Below, piece after piece: positions 56,759 to 64,000 of a stretch of DNA of 64,000 bases (position 1 is its first letter; each line of letters opens with the position of its first letter). Origin of the DNA: Novosphingobium sp. IK01 (GTDB lineage Bacteria; Pseudomonadota; Alphaproteobacteria; Sphingomonadales; Sphingomonadaceae); the NCBI RefSeq assembly GCF_033242265.1, contig NZ_BTFW01000001.1, forward strand, positions 744,001 through 808,000, read 5' to 3'. Position numbers and translations under genes: made by a program. Under the pieces are notes generated by a model, which saw nothing but the letters and a program-made list of their open reading frames with translations, had not been told where the DNA came from and ran no database searches.

Positions 56759-58396
56759 ATGTTGCGTATCACCGAACTCAAGTTGCCGCTCGACCATGCC
56801 CCCGAAGCCATGGCCCCTGCCATCGCCGCCCGTCTGGGCCTGCGCGAGGACCAGATCGTGCGCTTTGCCATCGCCCGGCGCGGCAATGATGCCCGGCGCA
56901 AGAACGCGATCCAGCTGGTCTATGCCGTCGACGTGACCCTGCCCGAGGCGTTGGAAGCCGAAGTTCTGGAACGTCTGGCGGGCGACAGCCATGTCCGCCC
57001 TTCCCCCGATACGACCTATCGCTTTCCCGTCCGCGCGCCCGAGGGCTGGTCCCCTGCCCCCGGCGAACGCCCGGTGGTGATCGGCGCGGGGCCTTGCGGG
57101 CTGCTTGCCGCGCTGATCCTCGCCCAGATGGGGCTGAAGCCGATCATCATCGAGCGCGGCAAGGCCGTGCGCGAGCGGACCAAGGATACCTGGGCGCTCT
57201 GGCGCAAGTCGGTGCTGACGCCTGAATCCAACGTCCAGTTCGGCGAAGGCGGCGCGGGCACGTTCTCGGACGGCAAGCTCTACAGCCGGATCAAGGACCC
57301 CCGGCACCTGAGCCGCAAGGTTCTCGTCGAATTCGTCAAGGCCGGCGCCCCCGACGACATCCTGACCGAAGCCCACCCCCATATCGGCACCTTCCGCCTC
57401 GTGACGATGGTGATCGCCATGCGCGAGACCATCGAGCAACTGGGCGGTGAATATCGCTTCGGCACCCGCGTCGACGATTTCGAGGTCGAAACGGCGCCCG
57501 ATGGGGCGCGGCGCCTGGCCGGGCTCCATCTCTCGACCGGCGAATACCTCCCGGCCCGCCATGTGATCATGGCCGTCGGCCATTCGGCGCGCGATACCTT
57601 CGAGGTGCTCTACAACCGGGGCGTGCAGATCGAGGCCAAGCCCTTTGCCATAGGCGTGCGCATCGAGCATCCGCAAAGCTGGATCGACACCGCCCGCTTC
57701 GGCGCCTGCGCCAAGAACCCGATCCTGGGCGCGGCAGCCTATGCGCTGGCCCACAAGGCCAGCAACGGGCGCTCGGTCTACAGCTTCTGCATGTGTCCGG
57801 GCGGGCGCGTGGTCGCCGCCGCGAGCGAGCCGGGCCGCGTGGTGACCAATGGCATGAGCCAGTATTCACGCGCGGAATTCAACGCCAATTCGGGCCTCGT
57901 CGTCGACATCACCCCCGAGCGCGACTTTCCCGGCCATCCGCTGGCCGGGATCGCCCTGCAACGCCACTGGGAAGAGCGCGCCTTCGTGGCCGGGGGCTCC
58001 ACCTATCAGGCGCCGGGCCAGAAGGTCGGCGATTTCCTCGCAGGGCTCCCAAGCCGCGAACTGGGCAGCGTGACGCCATCGTATCAGCCGGGCGTCCACC
58101 TGACCGACTTGCGCGAATGCCTGCCCGATTTCGTGACCGATGCCCTGCGCGAGGCCCTGCCCGTATTCGGGCGCCAGATGGCCGGATACGATCACCCCGA
58201 CGTGGTGATGACCGGCGTGGAAACGCGCACCTCTTCGCCCGTGCGCATCCCGCGCGGAAAAGACTTCGAGAGCCTCAACACCGCCGGCCTCTATCCGGCC
58301 GGTGAAGGGGCCGGTTATGCCGGTGGCATTCTCTCGGCGGCGGTGGATGGCATCCGCGTTGCCGAGGCTCTGGCCGCGCGCGTTCTGGGAGCCTGA
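56759..58396 (+). CDS. NAD(P)/FAD-dependent oxidoreductase (COG2509 type)
   Basis: 545 aa from ATG 56759. The N-terminal ~100 residues (MLRITELKLPLDHAPEAMAPAIAARLGL) form a separate cap domain; a FAD Rossmann motif VVIGAGPCGLLAALILAQMGLKPIIIERG follows near residue 108. FGEGGAGTFSDGKLYSR, HVIMAVGHSARDTFEVLY and YPAGEGAGYAGGILSAAVDGI are typical of this uncharacterised FAD dehydrogenase family. The substrate is unknown. Confidence 0.9.
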   Translation: MLRITELKLPLDHAPEAMAPAIAARLGLREDQIVRFAIARRGNDARRKNAIQLVYAVDVTLPEALEAEVLERLAGDSHVRPSPDTTYRFPVRAPEGWSPAPGERPVVIGAGPCGLLAALILAQMGLKPIIIERGKAVRERTKDTWALWRKSVLTPESNVQFGEGGAGTFSDGKLYSRIKDPRHLSRKVLVEFVKAGAPDDILTEAHPHIGTFRLVTMVIAMRETIEQLGGEYRFGTRVDDFEVETAPDGARRLAGLHLSTGEYLPARHVIMAVGHSARDTFEVLYNRGVQIEAKPFAIGVRIEHPQSWIDTARFGACAKNPILGAAAYALAHKASNGRSVYSFCMCPGGRVVAAASEPGRVVTNGMSQYSRAEFNANSGLVVDITPERDFPGHPLAGIALQRHWEERAFVAGGSTYQAPGQKVGDFLAGLPSRELGSVTPSYQPGVHLTDLRECLPDFVTDALREALPVFGRQMAGYDHPDVVMTGVETRTSSPVRIPRGKDFESLNTAGLYPAGEGAGYAGGILSAAVDGIRVAEALAARVLGA

Positions 58397-58713
58397 TTCG
58401 CCTGCCCCATGTTTCCTCTGCGTCGAGGGCAGTTTCCTCGTGGTTAATCGCGAGACGGCCCTCCCGTGCATACCTTTTCACGGATTTCCTGTCGCAGTGC
58501 GCCCTGTGGCAGGCCCGTTTCGAGCGTGGACAGCAAGCGCCTTAAATCGTTTGAAATTTGCGCCCGAAACGGAGGAACCTTGCTGTAAACGGCGGAAATG
58601 CCGGGTCACAATTGCGCAATTAGCAATTATTATTGCGTGAAACGCATTTGCTTGCCCCCGTCATCTGGGTCATTCGGAACACGCCTTTCAGGCATCCTCT
58701 CCCAAAACTTCCA

Positions 58714-58748
58714 GGGCCGATCGGACTTTCCGGGCGGCCCTTTTTTTT
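58714..58748 (+). terminator. Intrinsic terminator before folD
   Basis: GGGCCG (58714-58719), 15-nt loop, CGGCCC (58735-58740), then eight T (58741-58748). Functional appearance on the plus strand. Confidence 0.65.
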
Positions 58749-58792
58749 GCTTATCTCGCGGGATGTCGCTTCAGGGGCGAGCCCCTGCCATT

Positions 58793-58811
58793 TAGTATGT
58801 TGCACATACTA
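58793..58811. promoter_or_regulatory. Inverted repeat upstream of folD
   Basis: TAGTATGT (58793-58800), TGC, ACATACTA (58804-58811): perfect 8-bp arms, 75 bp before the folD ATG. Candidate dimeric regulator site or hairpin in the folD leader. Confidence 0.45.
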
Positions 58812-58885
58812 AAATTCCTGTGGCAACTTGTCGGGAAACCGCCGAAGGCACGAGCCTGCCAGGCTGAACGCACAAAGGGAGATCC

Positions 58886-59752
58886 ATGGCCACGCTTATT
58901 GATGGAAAGGCAATTGCCCGCGCCCTCTCGCTCAAGACAGCGCAAGGTGTGGCCGAGATGGTGGCCCAGGGTAGCGAGGCTCCCGGCCTGGCCGTGATCC
59001 TGGTCGGCAATGATCCGGCCAGCGAGGTCTATGTCGGCCGCAAGATCAGCCAATGCGCCAAAGTCGGCATTCGCTCGGTCGAGCACCGCCTGCCCGCGAC
59101 CACCGGCCAGGACGAACTGCTCGCGCTGATTGCCGCGCTCAATGCCGATGCCACCATCGATGGCATCCTCGTCCAGTTGCCGCTGCCCGCCCAGATCGAC
59201 GCGGGCAAAGTGCTCGACGCGATCAACCCGGCCAAGGATGTCGATGGCTTCCATCCGGTCAATGTCGGACGCCTGTCGACCGGCACGGGCGGTTTGATCC
59301 CCTGCACGCCGCTGGGCTGCATGATGCTGCTCGACACGGTGGTGGAGGACTATCGCGGCCTCGACGCTGTCGTCATCGGCAAGTCCAACATCGTGGGCAA
59401 GCCCGTGGCGATGCTCCTGCTCGAACGCGAATGCACGGTGACCGTCACCCACATCGCCACGCAGGGCCTTCCTGACATCGTGCGCAAGGCCGATATCGTG
59501 GTGGCCGCAGCCGGCGCCCCCGAACTCGTACGCGGCGACTGGGTGAAGCCCGGCGCCATCCTCATCGACGTGGGCATCACCCGCGTGACCAACCCCGATG
59601 GCACTACCCGCCTTGTCGGCGATTGCGCCGCACACGAGATGGACCATGCCCGCGCCGTGACCCCGGTTCCGGGCGGCGTGGGGCCAATGACCATCGCCTG
59701 CCTCCTGTCCAACACCCTCCAGGCGGCCAGAACGGCCCGCACGGGTTCATAA
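58886..59752 (+). CDS. folD: Methylenetetrahydrofolate dehydrogenase/cyclohydrolase
   Basis: 288 aa. [21 protein letters not shown] contains the catalytic Lys; [39 protein letters not shown], and the Rossmann NAD(P) motif [40 protein letters not shown] closes the family pattern. Converts 5,10-methylene-THF to 10-formyl-THF. GGGAG lies 6 nt before the ATG. Confidence 0.97.
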   Translation: MATLIDGKAIARALSLKTAQGVAEMVAQGSEAPGLAVILVGNDPASEVYVGRKISQCAKVGIRSVEHRLPATTGQDELLALIAALNADATIDGILVQLPLPAQIDAGKVLDAINPAKDVDGFHPVNVGRLSTGTGGLIPCTPLGCMMLLDTVVEDYRGLDAVVIGKSNIVGKPVAMLLLERECTVTVTHIATQGLPDIVRKADIVVAAAGAPELVRGDWVKPGAILIDVGITRVTNPDGTTRLVGDCAAHEMDHARAVTPVPGGVGPMTIACLLSNTLQAARTARTGS

Positions 59753-59787
59753 GGCCGGAGAAGGCCGAAGAGGCCAGACACGAAAAA

Positions 59788-59821
59788 GGCGGTTCGGGAC
59801 TGACCCGAACCGCCTTTTTTT
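59788..59821 (+). terminator. folD intrinsic terminator
   Basis: GGCGGTTCGGG (59788-59798), loop ACTGA, CCCGAACCGCC (59804-59814), then seven T. An 11-bp perfect stem preceded by A-rich bases, so it may also stop the convergent MFS gene. Confidence 0.9.
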
Positions 59822-59878
59822 GGGCCTGTTCTCTTCAGGACAGGCGCCCGGAGACGCCCACCCCCAAGAAACCCGACC

Positions 59879-61201
59879 TTACTTCGAAGCCGCGAGGCTG
59901 CGGTTGATCCACAGCGCCAGCAGCGTGCAGACCGCGCCCGAAAGCAGGTAGGCACCCGAAGCCAGCAGGCCGTGGTTGGCCGCCAGATACAGCGCCACGT
60001 AAGGCGCCAGACCGGCACCGAACAGCCAGGCCAGATCGCCGGTCAGGGCCGAACCGGTGTAGCGGTGACGCGCTTCAAAGGAGTCGGCAATGGCGCCCGA
60101 CGACTGCGCGAACGAGAGGCCGAGCAGAACGAAACCGGTCACCATGAACGCGATTTCGCCGTTGACGCCGGTCCCCAGCATGGTGGGCGCGAAAGCCGAG
60201 AACACGGCAATCGCCGCAGCCGAGGCCCCCAGCAGCGTGCGACGGCCCACGCGGTCGGCCAGCGTACCCGAAACCACCATGGCGATCAGGCCGACAGCAG
60301 CGGCCACCGCTTCGATGGTCAGGAAGCCGGAAGGCTCCTGCGAGGTGAAGATGAAGACCCACGAGAGCGGGAACACGGTGACCATGTGGAACAGCGCGAA
60401 GCTGGCGAGCGGCGCGAAGGCACCGATCACGATGGTCTTGCCCTGCTCGCCGATCGTCACCGACGGGCGCTCGGCCACGAGGTCACGGGTTTCGAACAGG
60501 TGCTGGTATTCGGGCGACACGACCATGCGCAGACGCGCGAAGAGGGCCACCACGTTGATCGCGAAAGCCACGAAGAACGGGAAGCGCCAGCCCCAGGAGA
60601 GGAAGTCTTCAGCCGAGAGCGCCGAAGTCAGGAACGCGAACAGCAGGCTGGCCACGATCAGGCCCGAGGGCGCGCCCAGCTGCGGGATCATCGCATACCA
60701 GCCACGCTTTTCCTTCGGCGCGTTGAGCGCGAGGAGCGAGGCCAGACCGTCCCAGGTGCCGCCCAGCGAGAAACCCTGGCCCAGACGCAGCAGCGCGAGC
60801 AGCAGGATCGAAGTCTGGCCGATCTCGGCATAGCCGGGCAGGAAGGCGATGGCCGCCGTCGAGCCGCCAAGGCCGAACAGCGCGACAGTCAGCTTGAAGC
60901 CGCGACCATAGACACGGTCGAGCCACATGAAGAAGATGGTGCCGATCGGACGGGCAACGAACGCGAGCGGAAACAGCGCGAACGAGGCCAGCGTGGCGTT
61001 GAGCGGATCAAGATGCGGGAAGAACACCTTGGGGAACACGAGCACCGAAGCGATCGCGTAGACGAAGAAGTCGAAGAACTCGGAGGTACGACCGATGATC
61101 ACGCCAATGGCGATCTCGCCGGGCGACACCGGCCCGTGACCGGCGTGTCCGTGGGAATCGGGCCCCTGCCCTTCGTGGTGGTCGACTACGGCAGCAGTCA
61201 T
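59879..61201 (-). CDS. MFS transporter, metabolite:H+ symporter (MHS) type
   Basis: About 440 aa from ATG 61201; a further ATG at 61240 is open, but AAGGAG is 12 nt before 61201. His-rich N-terminus (VVDHHEGQGPDSHGHAGHGP), then twelve predicted helices. MFS loop motifs: FMWLDRVYGRGFKL and SGTLADRVGRRTLLGAS; the first helix EFFDFFVYAIASVLVFPKVFF and RLGQGFSLGGTWDG are typical of the MHS/ProP/KgtP group. Substrate probably an organic acid; not determinable. Confidence 0.9.
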   Translation of the reverse strand: MTAAVVDHHEGQGPDSHGHAGHGPVSPGEIAIGVIIGRTSEFFDFFVYAIASVLVFPKVFFPHLDPLNATLASFALFPLAFVARPIGTIFFMWLDRVYGRGFKLTVALFGLGGSTAAIAFLPGYAEIGQTSILLLALLRLGQGFSLGGTWDGLASLLALNAPKEKRGWYAMIPQLGAPSGLIVASLLFAFLTSALSAEDFLSWGWRFPFFVAFAINVVALFARLRMVVSPEYQHLFETRDLVAERPSVTIGEQGKTIVIGAFAPLASFALFHMVTVFPLSWVFIFTSQEPSGFLTIEAVAAAVGLIAMVVSGTLADRVGRRTLLGASAAAIAVFSAFAPTMLGTGVNGEIAFMVTGFVLLGLSFAQSSGAIADSFEARHRYTGSALTGDLAWLFGAGLAPYVALYLAANHGLLASGAYLLSGAVCTLLALWINRSLAASK

Positions 61202-61393
61202 GGGTGACACAAACTCCTTGGATTCCCCGGCGTTTTTCACAAACGCCGGGGAACGGCAATTGCAAACGCGCCGGATGGCCGACCGCCGGACGGCAGCCTG
61301 CCTTTGTTTTCCCTATTGTCTTGACCCAGCGCAAAAGGGATTGGACAAAATGTCCTATCGTTTGCACGCTCCACCGCTTCTAGGGCCCCATTC

Positions 61394-62572
61394 ATGCGTG
61401 CGAAACTCTTGAATCGGGCGCGCCTGCTGCGCTGCGCCATCGTCCCGCTCCTGGCCCTGCCGCTTGCCGGCTGCGACTGGGTTGTTCTCAACCCCTCGGG
61501 CGACGTGGCGCGCCAGCAGGGCGATCTTGTCATAATCGCCACCTTGCTGATGCTGCTTATTGTCGTGCCCGTCATGGCCGCCATTGGCGTGTTTGCTTGG
61601 CGGTATCGTGCCGGGAATACCCAGGCCCGTTACGAACCCGAATGGAGCCATTCCACTCAACTCGAACTGATGATCTGGGCAGCTCCCCTGCTCATCATCA
61701 TCGCCCTGGGCGCCGTGACCTGGGTCGGCACCCACCTTCTGGACCCCTACCGTTCGCTCTCGCGCGTCGACGCGCAGACCCCGCTTGCCGCCAATGCCAA
61801 GCCGGTCAACGTCGAAGTCGTCTCACTCGACTGGAAGTGGCTGTTCATCTATCCCGAACAGAACATCGCCACCGTCAATGAACTGGTTGTTCCGGCGAAC
61901 CGCCCGCTGCGTTTCCGCCTGACCTCCTCGACCGTGATGAACGCTTTCTACGTCCCCGAACTGGCCGGCATGATCTACACCATGCCCGGCATGGAAACGA
62001 AGCTTCACGCCGTGTTCAACAAGGAAGGTACCTTCAAGGGTATCTCCTCGCACTACAGCGGTGCGGGCTTCTCGCAGATGCACTTCGTGACCCGCTCGGT
62101 CTCCGACCAGGACTTCAATGCCTGGGTTGCTTCGGTGAAGGCTGACAAGTCGGCCACCACCCTCGACCGCGCCGCCTACCTCCAGCTCGACAAGCCCAGC
62201 GTCGCCGAGCCGGTGCGTCACTACGCCACGGTTTCTCCCACCCTGTTCGACGCCGTCGTCGACCTGTGCGTCCAGCCTGGCCGCATCTGCCAGAGCCAGA
62301 TGGCCATGATCGACGCCAAGGGCGGTGTGAGCAAGGAAGCCGCACGGCTCAACGTTGCCGCGCTCACTTACGACAAATCGGGCCGCGCGGCTGCCACGAC
62401 CATCCTGCCCGGCAGCGTGGTTGCCCAGACCGACCGTTTCGTGAAGGCCTATTGCAGCGACAACCGTCCGATGTCCGCACCCAGCGGCGAGACGGCTGCG
62501 CCCAAGACGCTCGACCACCTGCGTGGTGCCGGTGTCAGCCTGGCCAATCCGCAGCTCCAGCCCGCCTCGTGA
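61394..62572 (+). CDS. cyoA: Cytochrome bo3 ubiquinol oxidase subunit II
   Basis: 392 aa. Lipobox LPLAGC at the end of the signal (residues ~21-27), two membrane helices (LVIIATLLMLLIVVPVMAAIGVFAWRY; LELMIWAAPLLIIIALGAVTWVGTH), and a periplasmic cupredoxin domain (VVSLDWKWLFIYPEQNIATVNELVVPANRPLRF ... NAFYVPELAGMIYTMPGMETKLHAV). The Cys/His CuA ligands are lacking, as in quinol oxidases. The C-terminal domain is longer than in E. coli. Followed by cyoB. Confidence 0.95.
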   Translation: MRAKLLNRARLLRCAIVPLLALPLAGCDWVVLNPSGDVARQQGDLVIIATLLMLLIVVPVMAAIGVFAWRYRAGNTQARYEPEWSHSTQLELMIWAAPLLIIIALGAVTWVGTHLLDPYRSLSRVDAQTPLAANAKPVNVEVVSLDWKWLFIYPEQNIATVNELVVPANRPLRFRLTSSTVMNAFYVPELAGMIYTMPGMETKLHAVFNKEGTFKGISSHYSGAGFSQMHFVTRSVSDQDFNAWVASVKADKSATTLDRAAYLQLDKPSVAEPVRHYATVSPTLFDAVVDLCVQPGRICQSQMAMIDAKGGVSKEAARLNVAALTYDKSGRAAATTILPGSVVAQTDRFVKAYCSDNRPMSAPSGETAAPKTLDHLRGAGVSLANPQLQPAS

Positions 62573-62642
62573 GAGGTGGGCCTGGCCCCTCTTATTTGAT
62601 TACGCCGCGCCAGACCCGTTCCGGCCCTGCCATTTCTGACCG

Positions 62643-64000
62643 ATGGATACCGCGATGACCGCTGTCCCCCTTCCAGCCACTGCCCCGCCGCAGTGGACAC
62701 CGCTCCTGGGAAGAATTTCCCTTGAGCAGCTTCCCTTCCTCCACGAGCCCATCGTGGCCGCCACGTTTGCGGGTGTGATCCTTGGCGGGATCGCGCTGGT
62801 GGGCGTGCTCACCTATTTCCGCCTCTGGGGCTATCTCTGGAAGGAGTGGTTCACCAGCGTCGATCACAAGAAGATCGGGATCATGTACATGATCCTGGGT
62901 CTGGTCATGTTCGTGCGCGGCTTTGCCGACGCGCTGATGATGCGCCTCCAGCAGGCGCTGGCCTTCAACGGCAGCCAGGGTTACCTCAACCCGCATCACT
63001 TCGACCAGGTCTTCACCGTTCACGGCGTGATCATGATCTTCTTCGCGGCCATGCCGTTCGTCACTGGTCTGATGAACTACGTGGTTCCGCTCCAGATCGG
63101 TGCGCGCGACGTGTCCTTCCCGTTCCTCAACAACTTCAGCTTCTGGATGACCACGGGCGGCGCCGTGCTGGTCATGGCCTCGCTGTTCCTTGGTGAGTTC
63201 GGGCAGACCGGCTGGCTGGCGTTCCCGCCCCTTTCGGGCGCGACCTACAGCCCGGGCGTGGGCGTCGACTACTACATCTGGTCGCTCCAGATCGCCGGTG
63301 TCGGCACCACCCTGTCGGGCATCAACCTGCTCGCCACGATCATCAAGATGCGCGCACCTGGCATGACCATGATGCGCATGCCGGTCTTCACCTGGACCGC
63401 GCTGTGCACCAACGTCCTGATCATCGCCTCCTTCCCGGTGCTGACCGCCGTTCTCGTGCTGCTCTCGCTCGACCGTTACGTGGGGACCAACTTCTTCACC
63501 AACGACTTCGGCGGCAGCCCGATGATGTACGTGAACATGATCTGGATCTGGGGTCACCCGGAAGTGTACATCCTGATCCTGCCGCTGTTCGGCGTGTTCT
63601 CGGAAATCACCTCGACCTTCTCGGGCAAGCGCCTGTTCGGCTATACCTCGATGGTCTACGCGTCCATCGTCATCACCATCCTCTCCTACCTCGTCTGGCT
63701 GCACCACTTCTTCACCATGGGTTCGGGTGCCAGCGTCAACAGCTTCTTCGGGATCACCACCATGGTCATCTCGATCCCGACCGGGGCCAAGCTGTTCAAC
63801 TGGCTCTTCACCATGTACCGTGGCCGCATCCGCTACGAACTGCCGATGATGTGGACCATCGCGTTCATGTTCACCTTCACCATCGGTGGCATGACCGGCG
63901 TTCTGCTCGCCGTTCCCCCGGCCGACTTCGTTCTCCACAACTCGCTGTTCCTCATCGCCCACTTCCACAACGTGATCATCGGCGGCGTCGTCTTCGGCAC
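62643..64000 (+). CDS. cyoB: Cytochrome bo3 ubiquinol oxidase subunit I (3' truncated by window edge)
   Basis: 452 codons are open to the window end. Haem/copper ligands are visible: [10 protein letters not shown] (low-spin haem His), [12 protein letters not shown] (CuB His and Tyr), [11 protein letters not shown] (CuB His pair), [10 protein letters not shown] (high- and low-spin haem His). Starts at 62643 or 62655. Oxidises ubiquinol and pumps protons. About 200 residues are missing beyond the window. Confidence 0.96.
   Translation, partial: MDTAMTAVPLPATAPPQWTPLLGRISLEQLPFLHEPIVAATFAGVILGGIALVGVLTYFRLWGYLWKEWFTSVDHKKIGIMYMILGLVMFVRGFADALMMRLQQALAFNGSQGYLNPHHFDQVFTVHGVIMIFFAAMPFVTGLMNYVVPLQIGARDVSFPFLNNFSFWMTTGGAVLVMASLFLGEFGQTGWLAFPPLSGATYSPGVGVDYYIWSLQIAGVGTTLSGINLLATIIKMRAPGMTMMRMPVFTWTALCTNVLIIASFPVLTAVLVLLSLDRYVGTNFFTNDFGGSPMMYVNMIWIWGHPEVYILILPLFGVFSEITSTFSGKRLFGYTSMVYASIVITILSYLVWLHHFFTMGSGASVNSFFGITTMVISIPTGAKLFNWLFTMYRGRIRYELPMMWTIAFMFTFTIGGMTGVLLAVPPADFVLHNSLFLIAHFHNVIIGGVVFG

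Larger units (their letters stand above)
58397..58885. other. Intergenic region with hairpins and possible small RNA upstream of folD
   Basis: About 490 bases with no gene. Contains a 12-bp palindrome AATTGCGCAATT (58610-58621), an intrinsic terminator (58714-58748), a hairpin CAGGGGC-GA-GCCCCTG (58772-58787) and an inverted repeat in front of folD (58793-58811). The terminator is too far (about 320 nt) from the flavoprotein stop to be its obvious end, so a short transcript from about 58620 to 58748 is possible. Confidence 0.4.

Noticed and set aside
59972..61207. 411-codon plus-strand frame opposite the MFS transporter
   Set aside because: Arg/Glu/Gly-rich antisense shadow; the minus-strand protein has clear transmembrane and MFS motifs.

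Overview
This 64 kb window is GC-rich alphaproteobacterial DNA, most likely from a sphingomonad (Novosphingobium/Sphingobium type). The basis is strong third-position GC bias, long antisense open frames, a chromosomal block dacA-like / tmk / holB / metG / tatD, a cytochrome bo3 quinol oxidase operon, and phage genes of the sphingomonad P2-like type. Assignments come from reading translated sequence; no database search was possible.

Layout. (1) Positions 1-9349 are the right end of a first P2-like prophage: terminase large subunit (cut by the window edge), portal, a Dam-type adenine methylase, a probable anti-phage cassette (AAA15-family ATPase + RloB/TOPRIM-like protein, with a convergent permuted NlpC/P60-like hydrolase carrying a zinc ribbon), a helix-turn-helix protein, an integrase and a 14-bp att core. 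(2) Positions 9336-44797 are a second, apparently complete P2-like prophage of about 35.4 kb between two copies of the same 14-bp core. The right-hand core is the 3' end of a tRNA-Ser(UGA) gene, so the two prophages sit in tandem at one tRNA. (3) Positions 44874-64000 are ordinary chromosome: cell-wall genes, thymidylate kinase, DNA polymerase III delta', methionyl-tRNA synthetase, TatD, an MBL hydrolase, a PLP enzyme with an Lrp regulator, a dipeptidase, a flavoprotein, FolD, an MFS transporter and cyoAB.

Prophage 2 is laid out left to right as follows: att; a repeat-rich leader; a cos site with a 12-nt match to the P2/P4 cos; a HigBA-like toxin-antitoxin pair; portal (Q) and terminase (P) leftward; then rightward O, N, M, L, X, holin, endolysin, nested Rz/Rz1, R and S; a DUF262-HNH gene on the opposite strand; J, I, tail fibre and assembly protein; a second Dam methylase; BrnT/BrnA; an AT-rich orphan gene; V, a 54-aa unknown, W, FI, FII, E with a T-TTT-TTG frameshift into E', T, U and D; an Abi-alpha-like gene; a CI-type repressor facing a Cro-like gene; and an early operon holding an Ogr/Delta zinc finger, a primase-helicase, a GapR-like protein, small membrane and lipoprotein genes and AlpA. 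It ends with the integrase and the tRNA.

The tail and head genes form one P2-type contractile-tail virion programme, probably driven late by the Ogr homologue. Around it, at least five cargo loci (HigBA, DUF262-HNH, BrnTA plus the orphan, Dam, Abi-alpha) sit between functional modules and are plausibly anti-phage or stabilising genes. Replication differs from P2: a primase-helicase stands where the rolling-circle gpA would be. The most promising leads for new biology are the prophage 1 cassette at 3284-6358 (especially the zinc-ribbon hydrolase), the AT-rich orphan at 28356-28673, the 54-aa gene coupled between V and W, and the paired arm-type repeats flanking the shared att core.
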